Assembly: GCF_026965555.1 (NCBI RefSeq)
Contig: NZ_CP114040.1
Location: forward strand, 8,406,001 to 8,470,000
Source of the DNA: Nannocystis punicea
GTDB taxonomy: Bacteria; Myxococcota_A; Polyangia; Nannocystales; Nannocystaceae
Direction of reading: 5' to 3'
DNA length: 64,000 nt
Program-made: the position numbers and the translations under genes
Part shown: piece by piece, positions 1 through 8,858 of the stretch
Numbering within the stretch: position 1 is the first letter of the stretch
Layout of the letters: the number at the start of each line of letters is the position of its first letter
Notes under the pieces: generated by a model
The model's database searches: none
What the model was told of the DNA's origin: nothing
Seen by the model: only the letters and a program-made list of their open reading frames with translations

Positions 1-520
1 CACCTTTCCGGGGCTCCAGATCCAGCGGTCGAGGACGCCCGACACGTCGCGGACGGTCTTCTCGATCAGGTCCCCCGCCTGCGCAGCACCGTCGCTCGCC
101 GAACGCCACCACTTCGTGGTGGTCTCGAAGACGTGGCCCGCAGCGCTCCACGTCCACCGCGTCAGGGCCCCGCTCGCCTCGCGGACCGTCATCTCCACGA
201 GATCTTGCGCCTCCGCCGCCCCGTTGACCGTCGAGCGCCACCAGCGACGGCTCGTCTCGAACACGCCCGACGTTGACCAGGTGACGGCGGTCAACAGGCC
301 CGACAGATCACGGATCTGCCTTTCGACGTTGTCAATCGCCGCGACCGTCCCGTCGACCGCCGAGCGCCACCACCGGTGGTAGCTCTCGAACACGTGCTCC
401 GCCCGGTACGTCCACCTCTCCAACACGCCCTGGGCGCTGCGAATGATGCGCTCCACGATCTCCGAGTCGGATAAGCTTCCGTCCGGCAGCAGGTTCTCCC
501 AGCGGATGAAGTGCTCTAGC
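1..520 (-). repeat. coding tandem repeat, about 43-44 residues per unit
   Basis: Within the preceding gene the RWWRS-type motif recurs at about 364-381, 232-249 and 100-117, spacing 129-132 bases. Each unit reads roughly as VFE-x5-RWWRS, then G-x-A-x-A-x-D-x-VE, then VRD-x-SG-x-L-x-RWTW. A more degenerate fourth unit (VLEHFIRWE) lies further upstream in the protein, near 500. The array runs off the left edge, so the true copy number is unknown. The pattern suggests stacked amphipathic helices with conserved Trp/Arg faces. Confidence 0.75.
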
Positions 521-2709
521 ACCCCCTCGGCGGTGTAGAGCCAGCGCCTCACCTCGCCGCCTAGCTCGCTGATCAATCGGTCGACCACCTGGCCGCCGGC
601 CTTGACGATCTCGCGGGTGTAGCGGCCGTTCGCCTCCCAGATCTCGCGTAGACGCTCGCCACTCGCATGGATGATCTCGCGGACGTAGGACCCGGCCGCC
701 TCGAACTTCTCCTTGATCGCCTTGATCAGCGCATCGACGGCCTTGTTCGCCTCGCCGGCGAACGTGGACCACCAATCGACTGCGGTCTCCACCAAGCTCT
801 TCGGCAGGCCCTTCTCCACCAGGCCTGCGATCACGAGGTAATCGATGCGCGGCGAGGCCCGCTCGCCCTCGTTGGGCGAGACCATCCACTCATCGAACTT
901 CGTCGAGCCGTAGGCGAAGTTGTCCCATCTGGCCGGGTCGTTCGCCTCGAACAGCGCGATCTGCTCATCGACCCGCGCCATGTCGCGGGCCAACCACGCC
1001 CACAGACCATTCGGATTCCCGTGCGTCCGGATTCCCCCCCAGAACTCCTGTACGAATGGAGTCAACAGGGCGGTCATCTCCCGCGAATTCTCCATTTCTG
1101 CCACGAAGGACCAGGCGGTGTAGCTGGTCACGTCGGCCTTGTTGAATTTCTTCAGGAGCTGCAGACTGAGAACGAAGGTGAAGACCTCGATGATGCCATC
1201 GGCGTCGAGCCAGCGGTCCAGCGCCTCCATGGCCCGCATCAGGACCGACCGCCAGCTGTCCTTCCCGAGGGTGTCGGGCATCTGGTCGAGGATCGCGTTG
1301 ACGGCAATCCCCGCGAGTTCGGCCTCCTGGAACTCGCCCAGGAAGTAGAGACGAAAGACCTCACGAATCGCGTCGGCGAGGACGTTGCGGAACTGCTCGA
1401 CCACCTTGTCCTGCACTTCCGCGGGCAGCGGATCGATGACGAGAGCGTCATTGAGCGCCCACACCGGCTCGGTCCCGAAGTCGATCGAATAAGGGATCTC
1501 GATCTTCAGCGAAGACAAGACGCCCCCGAGGTAATGCGCCGCCAGATTGGCGAGGTACGGCGCGACCATGTCGACGACCGTCTGCCCGAGCCCGACCGGC
1601 AGATCGACCTCCCACGGCCGAATCTGTGCCGTGCTGAGCCCGAGCGCGGCGCCCACCGTCTTCAGGGCATAGACCTCGTGCGGGAACAAGAGGAACGCCT
1701 CAGGCCCCTTGTGCGCCTTCGGCTCCTGATTCGGACCGCTGAACAGGTTCGCGTATTGATCGTCCTTCTCCTCCCACTCGCCCTCGAGGTAGCTCGGGTG
1801 CGTGCTCGAGTGGAGCCGCCACTGATGGATGACCAGGTAGTCCATCCATTTCTGCACCAGATCCTTGGCCTTGGCACGCACCGCAGGCGATGAATTGGGG
1901 CAATGATAGGCGTAGTTGCACGCCGCCATGATGGCCCCGAAGCTGTCCTTGGTCATCGGGCTGTTGCGCAGCCGCTTCCCGTTCTTGTCCCAGTCGTAGT
2001 CGTCCGGGTGACGGATCGGGTGTTTCCGCCCGAACCCGTCTTGGTTGCCCCAGCTGTGCGTGGCGAGCGTATCGAGGAACTTCTCGACGGCCGGGTTGAC
2101 CGACTGCGCCTCCCAGGCGTCCGGCTCGTAGTTGCCCGTGACGAGCGCAATGATAGCGATCGCGGTATGCAACCCTCCTTCGCCGATGGTCATCGGCGTG
2201 CCCTCGGGGATCTTGCGGTCGACGACGTACCCGTAGTCATCGACGAAGCCGTACTGACCCTGCCACGGCGACAGCAGCTGCTTCCTCACCGTGTCGAGGT
2301 ACGCATTGGCTCGCGGCCGCACGATCGCAACCTCGCTCACCACCGCGGCGAGCCTGGCCTGCGGGTACGCGGCGCCGGAGCGCAACCTCGCCGCGCGAAC
2401 CGGAAGGTTCGGCTGGACCGGGATCCCGCTTTCCAGGAAAGGCGGGGGCGCCGGCGGCAGGAGCGTGTGCGCCGGCGAGAATCCGCCGAGCACATGAGTC
2501 GCAGCGCCCGCGAGCCACAACTCCGAATCCGCCTTGCATTCGGTGAGCTCCGCGAGCGGTTGAATGATGTGAACAGTGAAAGGCTTCGCCGGCCCGGTCC
2601 GGCCGGCCGGCGAGCCCGGCATCGGGATCATGTATTCGCTCGGCGACGAGGCCGCTGCTGCCGATTCGCCGCGACGGCCGTCCGCTCCCGGTAGATTCGA
2701 CATCCCCAT
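1..2709 (-). CDS. large unknown protein with C-terminal Trp-rich repeats (3' end outside window)
   Basis: A continuous minus-strand frame of 903 codons with no stop before the window edge, so the C-terminus is missing. I chose the ATG at 2709 because AAGGA lies 7-8 bases upstream; an in-frame ATG at 2715 sits directly on that Shine-Dalgarno. No signal peptide is visible. The first 80 residues are rich in Pro, Ala and Gly. The middle contains a conserved-looking globular region with motifs such as SPWQGQYGFVDDYGY and HSWGNQDGFGRKHPIRHP. From about residue 640 the protein is a long run of amphipathic helices, and the last 170 residues are a tandem repeat (separate entry). It is the last visible gene of a minus-strand run with the M23/peptidoglycan-binding protein and SUMF1 lipoprotein upstream. 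I do not recognise the family. A delivered or surface-associated partner of the M23 protein is only an inference from position. Confidence 0.8.
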   Translation of the reverse strand, partial: MGMSNLPGADGRRGESAAAASSPSEYMIPMPGSPAGRTGPAKPFTVHIIQPLAELTECKADSELWLAGAATHVLGGFSPAHTLLPPAPPPFLESGIPVQPNLPVRAARLRSGAAYPQARLAAVVSEVAIVRPRANAYLDTVRKQLLSPWQGQYGFVDDYGYVVDRKIPEGTPMTIGEGGLHTAIAIIALVTGNYEPDAWEAQSVNPAVEKFLDTLATHSWGNQDGFGRKHPIRHPDDYDWDKNGKRLRNSPMTKDSFGAIMAACNYAYHCPNSSPAVRAKAKDLVQKWMDYLVIHQWRLHSSTHPSYLEGEWEEKDDQYANLFSGPNQEPKAHKGPEAFLLFPHEVYALKTVGAALGLSTAQIRPWEVDLPVGLGQTVVDMVAPYLANLAAHYLGGVLSSLKIEIPYSIDFGTEPVWALNDALVIDPLPAEVQDKVVEQFRNVLADAIREVFRLYFLGEFQEAELAGIAVNAILDQMPDTLGKDSWRSVLMRAMEALDRWLDADGIIEVFTFVLSLQLLKKFNKADVTSYTAWSFVAEMENSREMTALLTPFVQEFWGGIRTHGNPNGLWAWLARDMARVDEQIALFEANDPARWDNFAYGSTKFDEWMVSPNEGERASPRIDYLVIAGLVEKGLPKSLVETAVDWWSTFAGEANKAVDALIKAIKEKFEAAGSYVREIIHASGERLREIWEANGRYTREIVKAGGQVVDRLISELGGEVRRWLYTAEGVLEHFIRWENLLPDGSLSDSEIVERIIRSAQGVLERWTYRAEHVFESYHRWWRSAVDGTVAAIDNVERQIRDLSGLLTAVTWSTSGVFETSRRWWRSTVNGAAEAQDLVEMTVREASGALTRWTWSAAGHVFETTTKWWRSASDGAAQAGDLIEKTVRDVSGVLDRWIWSPGKV

Positions 2710-2715
2710 GGTCAT

Positions 2716-3063
2716 TTCCTTTCTGATGAGACTCGCACGCGCTCCTGCATCGATGCGACGAGAGCTGCTTGCGACCCCACCAACTATGAGGCGACGCCCA
2801 GCGGCGCAAGACAACCGGCCGGCCGGTCTTGTTCGGGCACGGCCGGGAAGCTTCTTCGAACACGATCAATCCCCCTGCTCGCCTCGACTCGACATCCGCG
2901 CGAACTGGCGCGAGTGCTCCGACGCAATCTCGACTCCCCAGGAATCCCCCGCAATTGCTCGTTGCGCAGGCACCGCGGCGCGGGCCTGCAATTGCGGCCG
3001 AAGCGAAAAGCCGCATCGCTCGACGCCGTGAATCGCGCGCAAGTGTCGGCGTGCCGCTAGCGC
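2716..3063. other. intergenic stretch, no gene seen
   Basis: About 350 bases between the broken gene at 3064-3659 and the large protein starting at 2709. The only clear element is the AAGGA ribosome site next to 2715. Its composition is slightly less GC-rich than the neighbours. No frame shows consistent codon bias. Confidence 0.4.
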
Positions 3064-3659
3064 TCACAGCCCGAGTCCGAGCCGCACCGGCATCGCCAGA
3101 AAGCCCGGCGACTTGCGCTCGAGCTCGATCATCCGATCGTGTTCGCCAGCGTGCGCACCACGTACAGCTTCGGCTGCGCCGCATCGACCACCAACTGGGT
3201 AGGTCCGCCGTCGGAGCAACCGCAAAGGCGAGCGCGGCGCGAAGATCTGCGCGGGTCGCCAGGAAGTCGGCAAGCGAGACGTCGGCCTCCCTCGTGAACA
3301 CGTCGCGCAGCTGCTTGACGAGTCGCGCCGCATCGGCCTTCGCCAGCGCTCGCTCGGTCGCCTCCTCGCGCGCCCGGGTTTGGCGCCATGCTCGGCGCGA
3401 TGCCGCTGTACGACCTCACCGCCCGCGCGAGTCCGCCGGGGTACGCCGCGCTGGTGTTCGCTCGGTACTCGCGGTCGGCAACGCGGCGCTCGCGGCCTCC
3501 GACGTCCTCGGCGCTCTCCTCGGCTTCGACCTCGCGGACGATCTTGCCCTTGCGGCCCTCGGGCTGTGGGTCGCCGAAGTCCGGGATGTCGACGGGGCCT
3601 GTGTCGCTCTCATCGGCGCCGCCCATGCGCCAGCCGATGCATTCCGTCGATCGCGTCAC
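3064..3659 (-). pseudogene. small unknown gene broken by three frame changes
   Basis: Reading the minus strand from GTG 3659 (or ATG 3628) gives a sensible protein start (MGGADESDTGPVDIPDFG) that loses sense near 3377, at a CGCGCG run. The next frame then gives a good helical stretch (AKADAARLVKQLRDVFTREA, then a segment with VSLADFLATRADLRAA). Near 3208 the first frame resumes (QLVVDAAQPKLYVVRTLANT) and hits a stop. The third frame supplies a plausible ending (DRMIELERKSPGFLAMPVRL) with a TGA at 3064-3066. Joined together this would be about 190 residues of an unrecognised protein. It lies inside the operon between the M23 protein and the large repeat protein. Either the gene is decayed or the assembly has small indels here. 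Confidence 0.5.
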
Positions 3660-3728
3660 ACAGGTTAAGCGGGCGCCCTCGGCAAACGGGCGCTCGATCC
3701 CTATTCTTGACGTAGGTCCTATCGGCCG

Positions 3729-6700
3729 TCAGATCGTCACGTCCGTCGTCGGGAGCCGAATGTCGAGCGTCTTCTTGCGCCCTCCCAGCTCGATCTTGTA
3801 CTTCCCGAGCCGGACCCTGAACGCCGCCTGCCCGGAGCCGCCGGTGGTCAGCGTCTGCACCACCTTGCCGTGCTCGTCGAACACGGTCCCAGCGACCGGC
3901 GCGCCGCCGTCGTCATGATAAACCACGACGTCGCTCCACCCGCGCGGGACCTTGATCCGCACCTTCTTCTTCGTGCCCTCGACGTTCACCGTCTCGTCCG
4001 CCTCGACGCGCTCGTTCGGGTGAGTCGGGTTCTCGGGGTAGACCACGTGCAGGCGATACTCGCCGCTCCGCAAATCTTCGAACACCACCAGCGACTTCTT
4101 GCCCACCACCAGCGTGCCGAACTCCCGGTCCAGCTTCTCGCCGCTGATGGTGACCTGCGCGCCCACGGCTGCGCCGCCGGTCGCCTTGCGCACCCAGACC
4201 GTGAGGTCGCCCCGCTGCTCCGGCTTGCCCTCCAGCGAGGTCTCGAGCGTGACCTCGGTCGTCATGTAGCCCTGGACCTCGGCGGATTGCGTGACCCCGT
4301 CGACGCCCTCGATCGAGACGTCGTACGTCCCCAGCGCCAGCCCCTCGAACTTGGCGATGCCGGCCTTGTCGGTCTCCGCGCCCGCGTACGAGGCCATGTC
4401 GGCCGACAGGACGACCGTGACGGTCTGTTTCGGCGGCGCCCCGTTCGCGCCGAGGACGCGAACGATCAGCTCGCCGTGCGTCTCCGGGTCTCGCGGCGTG
4501 GGCGGCGGAGCCGGCTTCATCCCAACCAGACTCTCCTGGTAGACGTGGAAGAACTCGATCGGGTTGTAGTGCCAGACGTGCGTCACGTTCGCCGGCAGCA
4601 CGTCGCGGGCCTTGTCCCACCATTGATAGGGTTCCAGCGCCTCCCACAGACCCATCGTGCTGAATTGTAATTCGTCGAGCCGGCCGATCATCCGGTCGAG
4701 GTCCAGGTTCCACTCGCTGCGAAAGCGACACGCCGTGCGCCGCAAATCGTGGCAGGCGTCGCTTTGATAGAACATGAAGATCTCGGACTCCGTGACGATC
4801 TTGTCGGGCACGAGGTCGACCCGCTCCAGGATCGTCGCCGGGAGGTCGGCGTGGAGGTCGTCGTCCTTGTCGTCGATCACGTCCCAGCTCGGGAGCAAGA
4901 GCTCCTCGGAGAAGACCTCCCAGTGGAGCTCCTGCCGGAGCTCCTGCCCGCCGGCCTCGTTGAAGCTCGCGGCCCGGCCGGACTTCCAGAGCGGCTTGCC
5001 TCCCGAGATCGGGACATCGAGGCCCGACACCACCTCGGCGAGCCCGTACTTGTCCAGCTTCGCCACCGCCGCCGCGAACGCCGGGTCGATCGGCTGGTGC
5101 TTGCCGCCGCCGGCCGGCGCGTCTTGCTCCTTCTCGGCCAGCTCGAACGCGGTCTTCCGCAGGAACTTGTCGGTCTTCCCGCCCTTCTCGACGACCCCGT
5201 CCCAGTTCGCGCTCTTGTCCGGCCACGGGTGCTCGGCCTGAAACGCCTTGATCGCGGCGTCGAGGTCGTCATCTGCGACGCCCGTGGGCTCGGTCCGCGT
5301 CTTCAGGAAGCCCAGCGTGATCAGCCGGCGCTCGACCCATTCGATGTCCGCGGTATTGGTCGAGCCGAACGCCACGTCGGCCTTGATCCGGTGCGCGTCG
5401 GCTTCCTCGCGGTCGCGGAGGTCCTCTGTCGGGGTCTCCTCCTGCTCGGCAGCCGCGTCGGTTCCGGCCGACAGCCTGGCGCGCTCGATCCACTCGATGT
5501 CGGCCGCGCGCGCCTCTTTCAGCGTGAGCGGCTGGAGGTTCATGAGGAGGCAATAGAAGGTACGATTGGAGTCGGAGGCGGACTTCTCCGCAGCAGGCTC
5601 GTCGCTCGCGTCTTCCGCCGGGAAGAGGTGGTTCCACGTGTGGCCCGAGACCTCGACGACCCCGTCCGGCCACTGCTCCGGATGCTTTTTATAGGGGTTG
5701 TCGATCGTGCACTGAAACGCCTCGATCGCCTCGCCGAGCTCGGCCTCCACGTTGCCATCATTCAGCCGGGCGGGATCGGCGGGGACGTAGTACCCCAATT
5801 CCTGCAGCCTCGCCTTGACCTTGTGGACCGCCGCGGGATCGGTGACCTTGTACCCGACGCCGATCTTCCCGCTCTTGAGTCCCGCGGGCTCCGGCTCCGA
5901 CTGCGGCGCGTCGGGCCCCTTCTGCATGCGCTCGAGGACCGCCTGCGGGACCTCGTGGCGGATCAGGATGAAGCTCGTGTGCCCGAACGTCCAGCTCCCG
6001 GACGCCTCGCTGGGCGCGAGCCGGGCCGCGACGATCGTGCCGTCGCACGGCGCGTGGATCAGGCTGCCCGCCTTCGTCGGGAGATGCACCCCGCCGTGCC
6101 AGAAGTTGTTGGCGCCCAGGGGGAAGTAGCCGCCGTAGGACTGGACCTCGACCCGAAGGTGAAGCCGCTCTGCGAGCTCCGCATCGAATGCTATCCCCAA
6201 CGGGTCGAAGACCTGCCGGGGTCCCCAGGGACCGAGCTCCTCGAGCACGGCCAGGGGATCGAGCCTCGGGCTGTTTTTCTTGTCTCCGAGCTCTCGTTCC
6301 CAGGACTCTCCGCCCTTGATCCGCGTGAACTCGGGCCTGTCGGCCTTGAACGGCGACGCGATGACCTCGAAGTGGAGGTGCGGCGCGCCTGCCTTGCCGG
6401 TGTTCCCGACCTTGGCGATGGTCTGCCCCGCGGCGACCTTCTCGCCCACCAAGACCTGAATGGAGCCCGCCTGGCAATGTGCGTACCAGAACAGGCGCTC
6501 GCTCTCTCGCTGGTAGATCCCCACGCACGTCCCGTACCCGCTGGAGGCGCCGTCCCACTCCTGCGTGTGCACGACGAGCCCGTCGGTGACGGACAGGATC
6601 GGCATACCCTCCGCGCCGCTGCCGAATCTGAGCTCCTTGACCCCGGGCGCGAGCTGCCCGAGATCGATGCCCTGATGGAAATGAAAGTAGTTGGCCGTGA

Positions 6701-6929
6701 GCTTGCGCGGATAGAGGAACGCTCCCGCCTCGCAGCCGTTGCTCCCGCCCTTGTTGGGGCACGTGAATTTGACCCCCTTCGTCTGCAGGGCGCGGTACTT
6801 TTCCCGGCACGCGCTCCCGAGCAGTCGATCCGGATTCAACGTCGCCTGATCGAGGTCGAGACACGGCAAGGGCCGCTTCATGACGGTCCCCGGGACGGGG
6901 TTGCGATAGATGACTCTCTCGGGCGGCAT
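3729..6929 (-). CDS. M23 metallopeptidase / peptidoglycan-binding multidomain protein
   Basis: 1066 residues from ATG 6929, which has AGGAG 8 bases upstream; a GTG at 6953 is in frame but has no such site. The first domain is an M23 (LytM-type) fold with HQGID near residues 85-89 and HLHFEV near 184-189, the usual zinc-binding positions. A second M23-like segment has WHGGVHLP near 277-284 followed by a CDGTIVAAR strand. Two peptidoglycan-binding-like helical repeats follow (ARLQELGYY near 370-430; RRLITLGFL near 530-590). The C-terminal third has several Ig/carboxypeptidase-regulatory-like beta modules. No signal peptide is seen, which fits export by a dedicated machine rather than Sec, but that is inference. 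Expected role: cutting or binding cell-wall peptide cross-links. The start codon lies 26 bases past the stop of the upstream SUMF1 gene, so they are probably co-transcribed. Confidence 0.85.
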   Translation of the reverse strand: MPPERVIYRNPVPGTVMKRPLPCLDLDQATLNPDRLLGSACREKYRALQTKGVKFTCPNKGGSNGCEAGAFLYPRKLTANYFHFHQGIDLGQLAPGVKELRFGSGAEGMPILSVTDGLVVHTQEWDGASSGYGTCVGIYQRESERLFWYAHCQAGSIQVLVGEKVAAGQTIAKVGNTGKAGAPHLHFEVIASPFKADRPEFTRIKGGESWERELGDKKNSPRLDPLAVLEELGPWGPRQVFDPLGIAFDAELAERLHLRVEVQSYGGYFPLGANNFWHGGVHLPTKAGSLIHAPCDGTIVAARLAPSEASGSWTFGHTSFILIRHEVPQAVLERMQKGPDAPQSEPEPAGLKSGKIGVGYKVTDPAAVHKVKARLQELGYYVPADPARLNDGNVEAELGEAIEAFQCTIDNPYKKHPEQWPDGVVEVSGHTWNHLFPAEDASDEPAAEKSASDSNRTFYCLLMNLQPLTLKEARAADIEWIERARLSAGTDAAAEQEETPTEDLRDREEADAHRIKADVAFGSTNTADIEWVERRLITLGFLKTRTEPTGVADDDLDAAIKAFQAEHPWPDKSANWDGVVEKGGKTDKFLRKTAFELAEKEQDAPAGGGKHQPIDPAFAAAVAKLDKYGLAEVVSGLDVPISGGKPLWKSGRAASFNEAGGQELRQELHWEVFSEELLLPSWDVIDDKDDDLHADLPATILERVDLVPDKIVTESEIFMFYQSDACHDLRRTACRFRSEWNLDLDRMIGRLDELQFSTMGLWEALEPYQWWDKARDVLPANVTHVWHYNPIEFFHVYQESLVGMKPAPPPTPRDPETHGELIVRVLGANGAPPKQTVTVVLSADMASYAGAETDKAGIAKFEGLALGTYDVSIEGVDGVTQSAEVQGYMTTEVTLETSLEGKPEQRGDLTVWVRKATGGAAVGAQVTISGEKLDREFGTLVVGKKSLVVFEDLRSGEYRLHVVYPENPTHPNERVEADETVNVEGTKKKVRIKVPRGWSDVVVYHDDGGAPVAGTVFDEHGKVVQTLTTGGSGQAAFRVRLGKYKIELGGRKKTLDIRLPTTDVTI

Positions 6930-6954
6930 GGGTGCGCTCCTGTCGCTCGTCACG

Positions 6955-8304
6955 TCAGCGCTGCGACGGCGCGGCGCTCACGTCGCGCGCGCAGCGGAAG
7001 CCGCTGTACACCGATTGATGCATGTCGAGGCATTGCTCGCCGCCCTCGAAGGGCGCCGAGCTGCCGCCCCACGCCGGCCCGCGGCCCGTCGTGTTGAAGT
7101 CACAGTCGCTCAGAGCGGCACGCCCGGGTACGGCCGCGCGCGTCACCAGCTCCGAGACGCCGCCGATCATGTCGCACAGCCCCTGCTCCGTGTTGTCCTT
7201 CGGGAAGCTGCAGCTCTCCCGCGTCCCCTGCTCGATCGTGAAGCCGGAGCGGTCGCACTTCACCTTGGGAGAGTACCCGCCCCCCCAGGAGCAGGCGTAC
7301 TCCGAGTTCCGGCTGCGCGCTGCGAACTCCCACTCGACATCGAGTGGGAGCCGCTTGCCCACCCATTCACAGTATTTCTTCGCCTCCCAGCCGGCGACAC
7401 AATTCGCCGGATGCTTCTCGCGCCCTGCCTTCGGCGCTTTCTTCTCCTGAAACACCTCGATGCTGCACGCCTGGCGATCGTCCGTGATCCGGGTGCCGCC
7501 CGCGAGCACCGGGTCGTCGACGCAGAACCCGGCCTCGTAGCACGCGTGGAACTGCTCCGCCGTGACCTCGGTGCGGTCGAGGTCGAAGGTCGGGACATCG
7601 ACCTCGTAGGTCTTGATGTGCGGCCAGCCCTCGAAGTCCTCGTAGGCCTCGTGGATGTCGAACTTCGGATCGTAGTGAGGCGGCCCCGGCGGCCCCATGC
7701 GGAAGTGACCGCCGGCGATCCGGATCATGTCGGACCCGGGCGCCAGGACCACCTCGCGCACGTATGATTTGCCGGCCTCGAACTCGATGTCCTCCATGAA
7801 GCCGCCGAGGCCGTCCGCGGTGAGCCGGAGGCGCAGCTTGCACGCCGGGATCGCGGTCGGCTGGCCAGCGGCGCCCGGGACTGCCCAGTCCCCGAGGAAC
7901 ACCGCGGGGTTCACCGGCTTCTGCGCCGACGTCCTCGCAACGACGCTCAGCTGCGCGACCTTCAACCCCGCGAACTCCTGCGCGCTCACTGTCGTCAGCG
8001 CACCGGCCGCCACCTCCACCGAGGCGCTGGCCTTCCCGCAGGGGCCGTCGACCTCGACCGCGTGCTTGCCGGGCGCGACGACGAGCGGCTCCAGCGGCGC
8101 GTTCCCCCTGGGCTGGCCGTCCACGGTGACGGCCAGCCCGGGCGGGACGTCGAGCGCCAGTCGAGCCTCGGCGGGACCGGGCTGCGCGGCGGCACCAGAC
8201 TTCGCATCGCCGGACGACCCCGGGTCCGGCCGTTGCCCGCACCCTCCCAGGGTCAAGAGAGCGAGGAAAAGGGATGTTCCGGGGCGACGCTTGAAATCAA
8301 GCAT
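6955..8304 (-). CDS. SUMF1 / formylglycine-generating-enzyme-family lipoprotein
   Basis: 449 residues from ATG 8304, with AGGAG 7 bases upstream. Residues 1-22 form a lipoprotein signal ending in LTLGGC (Cys22 lipidated). Residues 50-190 are PEGA-like beta strands (PPGLAVTVDGQPRGNAPLEP). From about 195 the FGE-sulfatase fold begins (IRIAGGHFRMGPPGPP) and continues with the family signatures DLDRTEVTAEQF, HPANCVAGWEAKKYCEWVGK, RLPLDVEWEFAAR and a C-terminal SGFRCAR. In bacteria this fold covers formylglycine-generating enzymes and many non-catalytic relatives. The lipid anchor suggests a surface or periplasmic role, and I cannot assign catalysis. It heads the minus-strand run leading to the M23 protein. 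Confidence 0.9.
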   Translation of the reverse strand: MLDFKRRPGTSLFLALLTLGGCGQRPDPGSSGDAKSGAAAQPGPAEARLALDVPPGLAVTVDGQPRGNAPLEPLVVAPGKHAVEVDGPCGKASASVEVAAGALTTVSAQEFAGLKVAQLSVVARTSAQKPVNPAVFLGDWAVPGAAGQPTAIPACKLRLRLTADGLGGFMEDIEFEAGKSYVREVVLAPGSDMIRIAGGHFRMGPPGPPHYDPKFDIHEAYEDFEGWPHIKTYEVDVPTFDLDRTEVTAEQFHACYEAGFCVDDPVLAGGTRITDDRQACSIEVFQEKKAPKAGREKHPANCVAGWEAKKYCEWVGKRLPLDVEWEFAARSRNSEYACSWGGGYSPKVKCDRSGFTIEQGTRESCSFPKDNTEQGLCDMIGGVSELVTRAAVPGRAALSDCDFNTTGRGPAWGGSSAPFEGGEQCLDMHQSVYSGFRCARDVSAAPSQR

Positions 8305-8800
8305 GCGTGTGCTCCTGAAGGTTGCGGAAGTTTCGCCGCTTGCGTCGATCGTGAAAACCGGAAACATTGGCGGCGATGCGTCCGCCGGAGCCGCAAGACC
8401 CGGAGCCGAGGGAGGACTCGACCCCTCCCGAGCCCGCGGAGCCCAGGCTCGTCGGGACCTTCGCCGCGGCTCGCTCGGCCAGCGAGCGCGACACGTTCAA
8501 CACGCTCGAGGTCGGCCCGCGCTGGTCGTTCTCTTCGTGACCTCGCCTCAGCCCCCGTGAGCCTCCTGCAGCGGCGATCGCCGACCGTCCAAGCGCACCG
8601 TCGCCTCGCGGCGGTAGAGCGCCTGGAAGTGACGCAGGGCCCGCTCGCGGCCCCCGTCCGGCGTCGAGGGCTCGCCGTGGTAGAGGCCGAGGCTTCGCAG
8701 ATGCTGCGCGGCGCCTCGCCAGTGGTTCGCGGGCATGAACTCGTACTCTCGCCGCGAACGGGGAGCCCGTCGCGGGTGAGCTCGACACCTACCTCGCCAG
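8297..8800 (-). pseudogene. remnant of a peptidoglycan-binding-type gene
   Basis: On the minus strand, 8760-8800 reads VELTRDGLPVRGE in one frame. The sense then continues in the next frame as YEFMPANHWRGAAQHLRSLG and GLYHGEPSTPDGG, ending with a stop at 8548. This resembles a peptidoglycan-binding repeat like those in the neighbouring M23 protein. A third frame further down (SVLNVSRSLAERAAAKVP) runs to a stop at 8297, overlapping the start of the SUMF1 gene. No intact frame joins these pieces. I read it as the decayed or indel-damaged 3' end of a gene once upstream in the same operon. Confidence 0.35.
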
Positions 8801-8858
8801 CGCCGGGCCTCGGCCGGTTGAGCCGCTGAGTTGCGCTTGCTATCGTCGGCGGCGCGGC

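Noticed and set aside
667..1893. 408-codon plus-strand frame at the left end
   Set aside because: Shadow of the minus-strand large protein.
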